A stretch of DNA of 64,000 nucleotides from Pseudomonas brenneri (GTDB lineage Bacteria; Pseudomonadota; Gammaproteobacteria; Pseudomonadales; Pseudomonadaceae): NCBI RefSeq assembly GCF_007858285.1, contig NZ_VFIL01000013.1:62001-126000 (forward strand), written 5' to 3'. Each line of letters starts with the position of its first letter. Positions within the stretch are counted from its first letter, which is position 1. Below the pieces are notes generated by a model, which was not told the origin of the DNA, did not search any database, and worked only from the letters and a program-made list of their open reading frames with translations. Both the position numbers and the translations under genes were made by a program. Of the stretch, positions 8,664-19,726 are shown piece after piece.

Positions 8664-8855
8664 AACTGACTCTCCACGATCCCGGCCACTCGCCGGGCCC
8701 TCTATTCTGGCCTATTGCCGCGCCGGCGGCACCTATCAGAACCCCTTTGATTACACCGATCAGACCCTACGCCCGCCGACACGCGACCAAAGTTTCTCAG
8801 GCGGCAAATTGACACATCACCCCGAAGGCTCTTACCCTAGCCATCAGCGATTGTA

Positions 8856-8872
8856 AATTGGTATTACCAATT
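8856..8872. promoter_or_regulatory. LldR operator
   Basis: AATTGGTATTACCAATT is a perfect 17-bp palindrome containing TGGT-N3-ACCA, the form bound by FadR-type GntR regulators. It lies 51 bp upstream of lldP in the lldR-lldP intergenic region, where it could control both genes. Confidence 0.8.
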
Positions 8873-8923
8873 ACCCAGATCAGCTGAGCATGCATGACCA
8901 ACAACAATTAGGGGCCACCCCAT

Positions 8924-10618
8924 ATGCAAACCTGGCAACAGCTCTACAGCCCACTCGGCAGCCTTGGCCTGTCCGCACTGGCCGCCGTCATTCCTATCGT
9001 ATTTTTCTTCCTGGCCCTGGCGGTATTTCGCCTTAAAGGCCATGTTGCCGGGAGCATCACCCTGGCGCTGTCGATCCTGGTGGCGATCTTCGCCTTCCAG
9101 ATGCCGGTCGATATGGCACTCGCCGCTGCCGGCTATGGCTTTGCCTACGGCCTGTGGCCAATCGCCTGGATCATCGTCGCCGCGGTATTCCTCTACAAAC
9201 TGACGGTCAAAAGTGGCCAGTTCGAAGTGATCCGCAGCTCCGTGCTGTCGATTACCGATGACCAGCGCCTGCAAGTGCTGCTGATCGGCTTCTGCTTCGG
9301 CGCGTTCCTGGAAGGTGCCGCCGGTTTCGGCGCACCCGTGGCGATTACTGCCGCGCTGCTGGTAGGACTGGGCTTCAACCCACTGTACGCCGCCGGCCTG
9401 TGCTTGATTGCCAACACCGCACCCGTGGCGTTCGGCGCCCTGGGGATCCCGATCATCGTGGCCGGCCAGGTCACCGGTATCGACGCCTTCAAGATCGGCG
9501 CCATGACCGGCCGCCAACTGCCGCTGCTGTCGCTGTTCGTGCCGTTCTGGCTGGTGTTCATGATGGACGGCTTGCGCGGCGTCAAGGAAACCTGGCCTGC
9601 AGCACTGGTGGCTGGCTTGAGCTTTGCCATCACCCAGTACCTCACCTCCAACTTCATCGGCCCGGAACTGCCGGATATCACCTCGGCCCTGGCCAGCCTG
9701 ATTTCCCTGACCCTGTTCCTGAAAGTCTGGCAGCCCAAGCGCACTGCGGGTGCCCAGATTGCTGGCGCCACGTCCAGCGTTTCGGTCACCGGCAGCGTCG
9801 GCGGTTTCGGCCAACCACGCACTTCCGTGGCTTCGCCTTACAGCCTGATGGAAATTTTCAAAGCCTGGTCGCCGTTCCTGATCCTGACCGTGCTGGTCAC
9901 CATCTGGACCCTCAAGCCGTTCAAGGCCATGTTCGCCGCCGGCGGGTCGATGTACAGCTGGGTGTTCAACTTTGCGATTCCGCACCTGGACCAGATGGTG
10001 GTCAAGGTTGCGCCCATCGTCACCAACCCGACGGCCATCTCGGCGGTGTTCAAGCTGGACCCGATTTCCGCCACGGGCACGGCGATTTTCTTCTCCGCAT
10101 TGCTCTCCATGCTGGTGCTGAAAATCAACGTCAGAACTGGTCTGACCACTTTGAAAGAGACGTTCTACGAGTTGCGCTGGCCAATCCTGTCCATCGGTAT
10201 GGTGCTGGCGTTCGCATTCGTCACCAACTACTCCGGCATGTCTTCGACCATGGCGCTGGTATTGGCCGGCACCGGCGCGGCATTCCCGTTCTTCTCGCCG
10301 TTCCTTGGTTGGCTGGGCGTGTTCCTCACCGGTTCCGATACCTCGTCCAATGCCCTGTTCAGCTCCCTGCAAGCCACCACCGCGCACCAGATCGGCGTCA
10401 GCGATACCCTGCTGGTAGCGGCGAACACCAGTGGCGGCGTGACCGGCAAGATGATTTCCCCGCAATCGATCGCCGTGGCCTGCGCCGCGACCGGCCTGGT
10501 GGGCAAGGAATCCGACCTGTTCCGTTTTACCCTCAAGCACAGCCTGTTTTTCGCTACGATTGTCGGCCTGATCACCTACGCCCAGGCGTACTGGTTCACC
10601 GGCATGCTGGTGCATTAA
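8924..10618 (+). CDS. lldP: L-lactate permease (LctP family)
   Basis: Inner-membrane proton-coupled importer of lactate (and probably glycolate). The 564-residue protein is hydrophobic throughout, with about 13-14 membrane segments, beginning MQTWQQLYSPLGSLGLSAL and containing the conserved FLEGAAGFGAPVAI and FLTGSDTSSNALF segments of LctP. It is divergent from lldR and 126 bp upstream of the D-lactate dehydrogenase gene. No lldD gene follows, unlike the common lldP-lldD-dld order. Confidence 0.96.
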   Translation: MQTWQQLYSPLGSLGLSALAAVIPIVFFFLALAVFRLKGHVAGSITLALSILVAIFAFQMPVDMALAAAGYGFAYGLWPIAWIIVAAVFLYKLTVKSGQFEVIRSSVLSITDDQRLQVLLIGFCFGAFLEGAAGFGAPVAITAALLVGLGFNPLYAAGLCLIANTAPVAFGALGIPIIVAGQVTGIDAFKIGAMTGRQLPLLSLFVPFWLVFMMDGLRGVKETWPAALVAGLSFAITQYLTSNFIGPELPDITSALASLISLTLFLKVWQPKRTAGAQIAGATSSVSVTGSVGGFGQPRTSVASPYSLMEIFKAWSPFLILTVLVTIWTLKPFKAMFAAGGSMYSWVFNFAIPHLDQMVVKVAPIVTNPTAISAVFKLDPISATGTAIFFSALLSMLVLKINVRTGLTTLKETFYELRWPILSIGMVLAFAFVTNYSGMSSTMALVLAGTGAAFPFFSPFLGWLGVFLTGSDTSSNALFSSLQATTAHQIGVSDTLLVAANTSGGVTGKMISPQSIAVACAATGLVGKESDLFRFTLKHSLFFATIVGLITYAQAYWFTGMLVH

Positions 10619-10643
10619 GACCACAGGCAATACCGTAAGAACC

Positions 10644-10722
10644 GACGCCGCAGCCGCCTTGCGGCGTCAGCTATTCACAACCCAGTCTGCTGAGCCGTGG
10701 CGCCTAGGCTCCTCAGACTGGG
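10644..10722 (+). promoter_or_regulatory. Two hairpins in the lldP-dld leader
   Basis: A first hairpin (10644-10668, arms GACGCCGC and GCGGCGTC) is followed by a longer imperfect inverted repeat (10681-10722, outer arms CCCAGTCTG and CAGACTGGG, inner arms GAGCC and GGCTC). They occupy the short space between lldP and dld and may stabilise or attenuate the shared transcript. Neither has a T-run. Confidence 0.5.
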
Positions 10723-10744
10723 TGCTGCTGATCCTGGAGGCACC

Positions 10745-13555
<2,811 letters not shown>

Positions 13556-13580
13556 CCCGACTCAATCCCACCAACCGCTC

Positions 13581-13605
13581 AAGGCCAACCTTTCGGGTTG
13601 GCCTT
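13581..13605 (+). terminator. Terminator after dld
   Basis: AAGGCCAACC and GGTTGGCCTT form a perfect 10-bp stem with a short loop, followed by CTGTGG rather than a long T-run. It is placed right after dld and before ssrA. Confidence 0.7.
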
Positions 13606-13668
13606 CTGTGGCCGTTTGACGTACACTGCACAGGCTTGTCGCTCACGATCACATCGAGCAACAAGCAC

Positions 13669-14062
13669 GGGGCCGTTTAGGATTCGACGCCGGTTGCGAA
13701 CCTTTAGGTGCATGCCGAGTTGGTAACAGAACTCGTAAATCCACTGTTGCAACTTTCTATAGTTGCCAATGACGAAACCTACGGGGAATACGCTCTCGCT
13801 GCGTAAGCAGCCTTAGCCCTTCCCTCCTGGTACCTTCGGGTCCAGCAATCATCAGGGGATGTCTGTAAACCCAAAGTGATTGTCATATAGAACAGAATCG
13901 CCGTGCAGTACGTTGTGGACGAAGCGGCTAAAACTTACACAACTCGCCCAAAGCACCCTGCCCTTCGGGTCGCTGAGGGTTAACTTAATAGAAACGGCTA
14001 CGCATGTAGTACCGACAGCAGAGTACTGGCGGACGGGGGTTCAAATCCCCCCGGCTCCACCA
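13669..14062 (+). ncRNA. ssrA: tmRNA (SsrA)
   Basis: Transfer-messenger RNA that rescues stalled ribosomes with SmpB. The 5' end GGGGCC pairs with GGCTCC just before the 3' ACCA, and the 3' part carries the T-arm GGGGGTTCAAATCCCCCC. The 5' region has the conserved AGGATTCGACGCCGG. The tag frame begins with the resume codon GCC at 13765 and reads ANDETYGEYALAA, then stop TAA at 13804-13806. Length is 394 nt. The gene's 3' end is the integration site of the island that follows, and it remains intact. Confidence 0.97.
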
Positions 14063-14066
14063 CTTC

Positions 14067-14120
14067 ATCATCTAAAGACGTCCACGGACGTCTTTTTTTG
14101 TGTCTAAAACCCAGCAAATA
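14067..14120 (+). repeat. attL direct repeat
   Basis: This segment starts 5 nt after the tmRNA 3' end and spans its terminator. It matches 33227-33280 over 54 bp with six mismatches; the first 19 bases, ATCATCTAAAGACGTCCAC, are identical. The crossover is likely within an identical block, the sequence to the right being island-derived. Confidence 0.82.
14074..14099 (+). terminator. tmRNA terminator
   Basis: AAAGACGTCC / GGACGTCTTT forms a stem followed by a run of seven T. A nearly identical copy lies at 33234-33259 at the other end of the island. Confidence 0.92.
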
Positions 14121-14171
14121 CAGGGCTTTAGCGGCTATTACGGTCTTTGTAGCTTCTTGGAGTTCCAGAAG

Positions 14172-14227
14172 TTTTGGTATTCCAAACGGTATTCCAGCCC
14201 CTACAGTGCTAATCTTTGGAATACCAA
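14172..14227. promoter_or_regulatory. Integrase arm-type sites, left end
   Basis: Three related sites occur in 56 bp: TTTTGGTATTCCAAA (14172-14186), CGGTATTCCAG (14187-14197) and, inverted, TTTGGAATACCAAA (14214-14227). The same core TTGGTATTCCAA is present inside the right end at 33134-33156. Paired occurrence near both att sites is what integrase arm-binding sites look like; they also sit in the int promoter region. Confidence 0.65.
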
Positions 14228-14249
14228 ATCAGTGCCTGAGGGAAATCTC

Positions 14250-15515
14250 ATGACTGCTCAAACTCTCCGCCTCTCCGATCGACAGCTCAAGGGAGTCAAA
14301 CCCGCGTCCAAGGATTACGTCCTCACCGACGGGGACGGTTTGCAACTCCGTGTACGCAGCAACGGCTCTCTGCTGTGGAATTTCAACTACCGTGAACCGG
14401 TGACTAAAAACCGAATTAACATGGGCTTGGGTACCTACCCAGAGCTTTCGTTGGCGAACGCCCGAAAGATGGCAGTGCAAGCACGGGAGCTGCTCGCCCA
14501 GGGCATCGATCCGAAAGTGCAGCGCGATACGCTAAATGAGGCCAAGCGCGCAGAAACGGAACACACTTTCGAGAACGTAGCCACTGCCTGGTTCGAGCTT
14601 AAGAAAGACTCGGTCACGCCGGCCTACGCCGAGGATATTTGGCGATCGCTCACGCTGCATGTGTTCCCCGATTTGAAGACGACACCACTCGCGAAAATCA
14701 CCGCGCCGATGGTGATCGAGCTGCTTCGTCCAATCGAAGCGAAAGGCAGCCTGGAGACGGTTAAGCGCCTTAGTCAGCGGCTTAACGAGATCATGACCTA
14801 CGGCGTGAACTCCGGCCTGATCTTCGCCAACCCACTGAGTGGCATCCGGGCGGTATTCAAGAAACCCAAGAAAGAAAACATGGCCGCGCTCCCGCCCGAA
14901 GAGCTACCCGAGCTCATGCTGGAACTCGCAAACGCCAGTATCAAACGCACGACCCGCTGCCTTATCGAATGGCAGTTGCATACCATGACTCGCCCTGCTG
15001 AAGCGGCGACTACTCGCTGGGCAGACCTCGATTTCGAAAGGCGTGTCTGGACCATTCCTCCGGAGCGGATGAAAAAGCGACGCCCACACAGCATCCCGTT
15101 AAGCGATCAAGCCATTGCATTGCTGGAAATACTCAAATCCCATAGTGGTCATCGAGAGTATGTCTTCCCGGCAGACCGAAACCCACGTACTCACGCCAAT
15201 AGCCAGACAGCCAACATGGCGTTGAAGCGCATGGGCTTTCAGGACCGCTTGGTCAGCCACGGCATGCGCTCAATGGCCAGCACAATCCTGAACGAGCATG
15301 GGTGGGATTCGGAACTAATCGAAGTCGCGTTGGCGCATGTCGATAAAGACGAGGTTCGAAGCGCCTACAACCGGGCGGATTATATTGAACGCCGGCGTCC
15401 GATGATGGCTTGGTGGAGTGAACATATCCAGAAGGCGGCTACCGGCAGCCTGTCGGCAGCCGCGATCAAACACACCAGAGACCTCAACGTCGTACCGATA
15501 CGCGGAGTATCCTGA
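14250..15515 (+). CDS. int: P4-type tyrosine integrase of the island
   Basis: Site-specific recombinase expected to integrate and excise the island at ssrA. The ATG at 14250 follows TGAGGGA and gives 421 residues. The N-terminal arm-binding DUF4102 domain (about 1-100, with YVLTDGDGLQLRVRSNGSLLW) is followed by a core-binding region and a catalytic domain with the Arg of MTRPAEA, the HGMR box, the His of LAHVDKDEVRSAY and the nucleophile Tyr. It is adjacent to attL. All catalytic residues are in place, so it should be active. Confidence 0.96.
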   Translation: MTAQTLRLSDRQLKGVKPASKDYVLTDGDGLQLRVRSNGSLLWNFNYREPVTKNRINMGLGTYPELSLANARKMAVQARELLAQGIDPKVQRDTLNEAKRAETEHTFENVATAWFELKKDSVTPAYAEDIWRSLTLHVFPDLKTTPLAKITAPMVIELLRPIEAKGSLETVKRLSQRLNEIMTYGVNSGLIFANPLSGIRAVFKKPKKENMAALPPEELPELMLELANASIKRTTRCLIEWQLHTMTRPAEAATTRWADLDFERRVWTIPPERMKKRRPHSIPLSDQAIALLEILKSHSGHREYVFPADRNPRTHANSQTANMALKRMGFQDRLVSHGMRSMASTILNEHGWDSELIEVALAHVDKDEVRSAYNRADYIERRRPMMAWWSEHIQKAATGSLSAAAIKHTRDLNVVPIRGVS

Positions 15516-15617
15516 GGCCGGTAGCACCGGCGAAAAACCGTGTAACCGCGTAGTACAGCATGGCGACAGACTTCACGACTATCCCCAAATTTCTCGTACG
15601 CCTGCGCTCCTTAGTCA

Positions 15618-15664
15618 AAGCCCCTGAGTATGGGAAGGCTCCGCATTCCCATACTCAGGGGCTT
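15618..15664. terminator. Strong bidirectional hairpin
   Basis: A perfect 19-bp stem (left arm AAGCCCCTGAGTATGGGAA, 9-nt loop, exact complementary right arm) separates the converging integrase gene and the minus-strand module. It probably terminates both. Confidence 0.75.
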
Positions 15665-15680
15665 ACGCTTAAAAGATCTA

Positions 15681-15950
15681 TCAGCCAACCACGATTTGCG
15701 CCTTTCTGCGGCAGATCAACCCTGCTGTTAACTCAAAGTAGTACACGGTCGCTGGTGCTGAGCAACGCAGATAGTCTTCCAAAAACCATCTCACGTGCTT
15801 TTCCCTCCAGGACCAGGGAGTCGCGCAACCCCAGCGCTCACGAATCACCTCGTACATCCTTTCTGCTTGTCTAATGTGCCGCCGCCGCGTGGCATGCGCA
15901 CCGTTGAGTACGGGACTCAGAAACAACGCCATATCGAACTCAGACTTCAT
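15681..15950 (-). CDS. Hypothetical protein, coupled to second recombinase
   Basis: An 89-residue product whose ATG overlaps the stop codon of the upstream recombinase gene (ATGA), a sign of translational coupling. The sequence is helical and rich in Arg and aromatic residues (RRRHIRQAERMYEVIRERWG, WREKHVRWFLEDYLRC). It resembles, by eye only, the SAM-like core-binding part of tyrosine recombinases and might be an accessory factor. I do not recognise the family. Confidence 0.7.
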   Translation of the reverse strand: MKSEFDMALFLSPVLNGAHATRRRHIRQAERMYEVIRERWGCATPWSWREKHVRWFLEDYLRCSAPATVYYFELTAGLICRRKAQIVVG

Positions 15951-16927
15951 CGCCGACCTCCGATGTAGGCACTCACCACATCGATGCGGTTATGCCCCAA
16001 CTCATGGCTGATCTGCTGTCGTGCTCGCTGATCGAATTCTCGATCCTCTCGATAACCACGACCGCCATTTACCGGTGCTGGGAAGCCGGTCAGTTGCTCA
16101 TAGCGCTCACAGGCGTAAGCCGCCCGCAGCTCATGAAAGCCTTTCAATCCATGCTCATGCAGGAGGTCCCGTGCAGGCCGCACGACTGCTCGCATGAAGT
16201 CTTTGTAACTTTCATCGCTCGCCAACAGGTTCCGACTGCCACTGGGTGAGACAGCACTGGCCGTATTCAGGGCATCGAGGATTTGATCCGTGACCGCGAC
16301 CCAGCGCGGTGCCGATGCCCCTGACCGACCGCCTTTGGTGCCATCTTGGATGTTGATTTTACCCAGTTGTTGGGCCTCTCGTTGCAGCCGTGGCAAGTCT
16401 GCCAAGATCGCTTCACGCAGACGCATACCGGCCTCCCGGGCGAGGTACACAATGGCGCTCACCCTCGACTGCTGACGTTCTGAGAGTGCCCGTGCGATCA
16501 ACTTGACCTGCGCACGGTCTTGGCCTTGCGGGACCTCATTACGCACACCTGAACGCTGCAAGCCCAGCGCCTTACTCGGAGTCGGGATTTTGACGTACTG
16601 ATCACCGCGCAGCGCGGCCATCGTTCGGTTCACGCTGGACAGTCGGTTCTGCGCGGTGGCAATGCCGACGTTGCCCTGATCAACCTGCTCCCGCACGTGG
16701 ACGGCGTACCGCATGAGTATCTCGCGGCCTATCTGGCGCGCGTCGTTGACCCTCGGCCCTTCCTCGGATCGACACCAACGCACGAAGGCCTGCCACCGAA
16801 CACTATGGGCTTTGACGGTAGCAAAATGGCCGTCGCCAAACAGGTCTTTCAGTGCTTGCGGTCCGGCATAGCTGAGCTGGCGACCGAAGCCGAAATTGCG
16901 GCCTGCTCGCTTACCGACCCGAGCCAT
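15947..16927 (-). CDS. Second tyrosine recombinase (integrase-domain protein)
   Basis: A 326-residue protein starting MARVGKRAGRNFGFGRQL, with AGGAA 9 nt upstream of the chosen ATG. The N-terminal half looks like the Phage_integrase_N type core-binding domain. The C-terminal half has the Arg of AGMRLREAILAD, the box HELR, the His of ELGHNRIDVV and the Tyr of SAYIGG, the recombinase set. It is unlike the ssrA integrase and belongs with the DUF3987 gene upstream, so it may move or resolve a smaller element nested in the island. Confidence 0.82.
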   Translation of the reverse strand: MARVGKRAGRNFGFGRQLSYAGPQALKDLFGDGHFATVKAHSVRWQAFVRWCRSEEGPRVNDARQIGREILMRYAVHVREQVDQGNVGIATAQNRLSSVNRTMAALRGDQYVKIPTPSKALGLQRSGVRNEVPQGQDRAQVKLIARALSERQQSRVSAIVYLAREAGMRLREAILADLPRLQREAQQLGKINIQDGTKGGRSGASAPRWVAVTDQILDALNTASAVSPSGSRNLLASDESYKDFMRAVVRPARDLLHEHGLKGFHELRAAYACERYEQLTGFPAPVNGGRGYREDREFDQRARQQISHELGHNRIDVVSAYIGGRR

Positions 16928-17264
16928 TTTTTTGTTCCTGATCGGCTGCTGCGAGATCATGCAAAAGGGCTCGCCAGTGCGCACTTACAATCGCGAACTG
17001 AGCCCAATCAGTCGGGCGAAAACACAGCGTGTTGTCGGTGACGTAAAGATGCGCACCCTCCTCTTTCAACCATTGAATAATGGCTGTCGTAGAGGCGATA
17101 GCTTTATGGGTGGTGGCGACACTGGCGACAGCGGCGACAACCCTCGTCCTGCCTGGTTTTGAGCGTGGCGACAAAGTGGCGACAGTACCGGCGACAAATC
17201 GCAGTTTCGGCTCCTTTTGGCGTTGAGCCAGATGGTGGCGCAGCGCTTCATCAAGATTGAACAT
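16911..17264 (-). CDS. Hypothetical protein containing the iteron cluster
   Basis: A 117-residue frame starting MFNLDEALRHHLAQRQKEP; it overlaps both neighbours (14 bp with the DUF3987 gene and 17 bp with the recombinase), as in a compact operon. Residues about 25-55 are Val/Ala/Thr-rich because the DNA there contains repeated TGTCGCC. The C-terminal part (IIQWLKEEGAHLYVTDNTLCFRP) looks like a real folded segment. Function is unknown. Confidence 0.65.
   Translation of the reverse strand: MFNLDEALRHHLAQRQKEPKLRFVAGTVATLSPRSKPGRTRVVAAVASVATTHKAIASTTAIIQWLKEEGAHLYVTDNTLCFRPTDWAQFAIVSAHWRALLHDLAAADQEQKNGSGR
17115..17196 (-). repeat. TGTCGCC iteron cluster A
   Basis: Six copies of TGTCGCC (GGCGACA on the plus strand) start at 17115, 17124, 17133, 17167, 17178 and 17190. 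Read on the minus strand the steps are 12, 11, 34, 9 and 9 bp. The 34-9-9 pattern recurs exactly in cluster B at 19414-19484, in inverted orientation. The cluster is inside the coding sequence of the 117-residue frame. Confidence 0.75.
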
Positions 17265-18657
17265 GGCGCACCTCGAAGGTGTGGCCGTCGGAGATCAACC
17301 ACTGATGATCAATCAACTCGACCAGCAGCTTTGCGACATGACGACTGCTCTTGCGGGCAAAGCGGGGACCGTTGCGATTCAGATCTCGAATACTGAAGCG
17401 CTTCCAATCCTTGACCTGCAGCCAGCGCAACAGCCGGTCCGCCTCTTCCTTTACCCGGCACACCGGTTCCTGCTCGGTCAGGCGCTGGATCTCGGTGAGG
17501 TAGTAGCCGACTAAAGCGGATGCCCGTTGGATATGGTCGACCTCCACGACGCTGCTCTCCTCCACAACTGCAAGAATGCCGGCGACGCGCAGCAGGTTAT
17601 CGGCGGCCTTTGATCCGCTGGGCCGTACGCTGGCCAGCTCGCCAAACTCCCCCAGCTGAGCTTCGATAGCATCATGCAAATCAATCCAGCGACGACGCGC
17701 CAGCGGACTGAGGCTCAGCTTTGACAGCTGCAAGGCTCCGTCAGCGGAAAGTGACCAAGGTTGATAAAACAGAGCCAAAAGGCGGTGATGATAGCGCTTG
17801 AGGGCGGCGTCTTTGGACAAGTCGACAGCCTGGTAACTGCGTTGTCCGGCCAGGCTGGTGGGCCAGGTCATGAGGCAGCGACCGAGAATGCCTTGCCCCT
17901 GCAGCAACGGGTCACTGAGTAACTGCATGGCCAAATACGGTTGCAGCATCAGGTGCAGGCTCAGGCGTCGGTCATAGGCTCGTAGGCTTTCGCCTGCCAT
18001 AGAGCGAGCACGATCAATCGGGCTACCGTCCCAGAGCGACGACAAGGTCGTGACCGCTTTCAAACGGTTGTCCCGACTCATGGTGCTGCTGCCAAGGAAT
18101 TGTCCGCCCTCGTCACAGAACAGCCCCATGCTAGGCAGGTCATGACAGAGCCCCTTGATCAGGGCCTCGATAGTCGGGTCGGTGGTGATCAGTCTAGGGG
18201 CTGAGGGCTCCGCTTCGAGCGACATTTCGTTTGCGGGCTCAGGATCGCCAGGCCTGATACGATGCGCCTGTCGCTGTGCGGCACGGTACCGGGCAAGTTG
18301 TTCGCGATAGCGCTGCCACTGTTCACGCTCCCATTGCCGTGCTGGGAGCAATGCACATCGGTCTGCGGCGGTCTTGCGATCACCTGACGCGGCCACCGTG
18401 ATCAGATACAGCGACAGGGGATAATTTCTCCCGTCGAGCTGTAAGCCCGCATGACCTTGAGTGGCCAGCGCCGAGGCAGCCAACACTGATTGCGCGGCCA
18501 GTGCCTGGGGCACGCCGATGACCTCGGCCATTCGCTCTACCGCAGGCCCAAGAATCCCGCCCAGTGCCTGGACCGGATAAGGCTCGGCCACGGGATTCGA
18601 CTCAATCAGCGGTCGAGGTGGTTGTGGTAGTTCAAGCTTCGGATCTAACTGCTGCAT
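17251..18657 (-). CDS. DUF3987 (YfjI-type) replication/helicase-like protein
   Basis: A 468-residue protein starting MQQLDPKLELPQPPRP, its ATG preceded by GAGGAG. It shows a P-loop-like AASGDRKTAAD (about residue 93), a Walker B-like MGLFCDEGGQFLG (about 182) and a C-terminal winged-helix-like tail. These are hallmarks of DUF3987 proteins, found with primases and replication modules on mobile elements. It lies between two inverted iteron clusters and upstream of a recombinase gene, which supports a role in replication or excision. The biochemical activity is not established. Confidence 0.8.
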   Translation of the reverse strand: MQQLDPKLELPQPPRPLIESNPVAEPYPVQALGGILGPAVERMAEVIGVPQALAAQSVLAASALATQGHAGLQLDGRNYPLSLYLITVAASGDRKTAADRCALLPARQWEREQWQRYREQLARYRAAQRQAHRIRPGDPEPANEMSLEAEPSAPRLITTDPTIEALIKGLCHDLPSMGLFCDEGGQFLGSSTMSRDNRLKAVTTLSSLWDGSPIDRARSMAGESLRAYDRRLSLHLMLQPYLAMQLLSDPLLQGQGILGRCLMTWPTSLAGQRSYQAVDLSKDAALKRYHHRLLALFYQPWSLSADGALQLSKLSLSPLARRRWIDLHDAIEAQLGEFGELASVRPSGSKAADNLLRVAGILAVVEESSVVEVDHIQRASALVGYYLTEIQRLTEQEPVCRVKEEADRLLRWLQVKDWKRFSIRDLNRNGPRFARKSSRHVAKLLVELIDHQWLISDGHTFEVRHVQS

Positions 18658-19413
18658 GGGCCCTCTCCTCATTCATTGCTGGTAGTCCTCACGTAGCCCC
18701 GCCACGGGTGTTGAGTGTTATCAGGGATCAAGGCCCCTGCGGCCTGTGAGGTGTTCACTGACGCGGAACGAGCGGCTCCTTACGACCGGGAGCGAGGGCA
18801 TGAACCCAAGGATCTGGCCTCCTTAGGCGCATCCGAAGATGCGGGCGGGTGGAGGCTGTGCCGACTGACGAGTTCGGCACCTGGAGATCCTGGGCGGGAG
18901 GAAGCAAAGACCTGGACACCAGGTGCATGCCTGACTGTCAGTCAGGTGCAGCCCTTCCGTAGGCTGCGGCACCGGTGTCTGTGTCGTTGCGGATGGCGAC
19001 GAATCGAATTTGTCAGGCCGATTGTCACGAGGAGAGTTGCGGCAATGCCATGTACGACGTGGCTTGCAGCAGTGGTACGAGCGCCCGTCTCTTTCCAGGA
19101 GAAAGAGACGGGCAAGGTCTGGCGCAGCGAAGTGTGCCAAGAGGTGAGGTTGCTGCAATGCAGCGAGGTAGGTCCATCGTCTGCCGCAGTGGGCAGATTG
19201 GTAGAGTAGGCATCCATCACTCTTGGGAAGTGACCGTGCGAGCCGCCGGACGCTAATCACACTTGGGGAAGAACCACCACGCGAGTGGCGTAGCCTTAAA
19301 GGTTCTGGCTACCTGGGCAGGCGCTGTCAACGACAGCGATCCGTGCGCCAATTTTTATACCCACTACAAAAGGCGGTCAAGCGTCACGGCCGAAGTGCTC
19401 AGAAAGTGGCGAC

Positions 19414-19484
19414 TGTCGCCGCTTTTGTCGCCATGCTCCAGGCCACGTTCTACGTGGGTTGTCGCCGCCGTCGCCGCTGTCGCC
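19414..19484 (+). repeat. TGTCGCC iteron cluster B
   Basis: Copies of TGTCGCC start at 19414, 19426, 19460, (CGTCGCC) 19469 and 19478, giving steps of 12, 34, 9 and 9 bp. Spacing and some of the sequence between copies match cluster A at 17115-17196 read on the other strand. Confidence 0.78.
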
Positions 19485-19645
19485 ACACCTACATCCATGC
19501 CCAACGATAAAATTCGGACACACAAACTGAATAACGTCGCGCTCGATGGAAATCGTGGGGAATTACTGATGGTGAAAGTAGGCGTGGTGTGAATTAAATT
19601 TGAGCATGGAGGGTGGAACGCGGCGGCTTCGAGAAAAAGCGAGTG

Positions 19646-19689
19646 AACCCTCCGATCGGCGCGATCAAAGATCGCTTGATCGGAGGGTT
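19646..19689 (-). terminator. Long hairpin after the 178-residue gene
   Basis: Outer arms AACCCTCCGATC and GATCGGAGGGTT enclose inner arms GCGATC and GATCGC, forming a strong structure 38 bp past the stop of the minus-strand gene at 19727. It likely terminates that gene. Confidence 0.65.
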
Positions 19690-19726
19690 TGGCGGGAAAA
19701 GCAAATCTCAAACGTCAATTACAGAC

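Larger units (their letters stand above)
18658..19726. other. Gene-poor control region upstream of DUF3987 gene
   Basis: About 1.07 kb with no frame I would defend. It holds a palindrome CCTGACTGTCAGTCAGG (18930-18946), a perfect 13-bp hairpin GCCCGTCTCTTTC / GAAAGAGACGGGC (19083-19113), two similar stretches starting near 19034 and 19146 (both with TTGC-GCAATGC), iteron cluster B (19414-19484) and a long hairpin (19646-19689). Such a density of palindromes and iterons suggests an origin, partition or regulatory region or a structured RNA. Confidence 0.5.

Noticed and set aside
8864..10630. 588-codon frame opposite lldP
   Set aside because: Composition rich in Gly/Gln/His/Arg is typical of the complement of membrane-protein codons; lldP is unmistakable.
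18715..19209. 164-codon plus-strand frame and 145-codon minus-strand frame in the control region
   Set aside because: Both are rich in Arg/Cys/Ser without structure and cross palindromes; no ribosome site or recognisable motif.
19190..19260. tRNA-like string (GCAGATTGGTAGAG resembles a D-arm)
   Set aside because: No T-arm, acceptor stem or anticodon arm can be folded around it.
17103..19490. TGTCGCC repeats as a CRISPR array
   Set aside because: Units are only 7 bp and steps are 9-34 bp; there are no uniform spacers and no cas genes.
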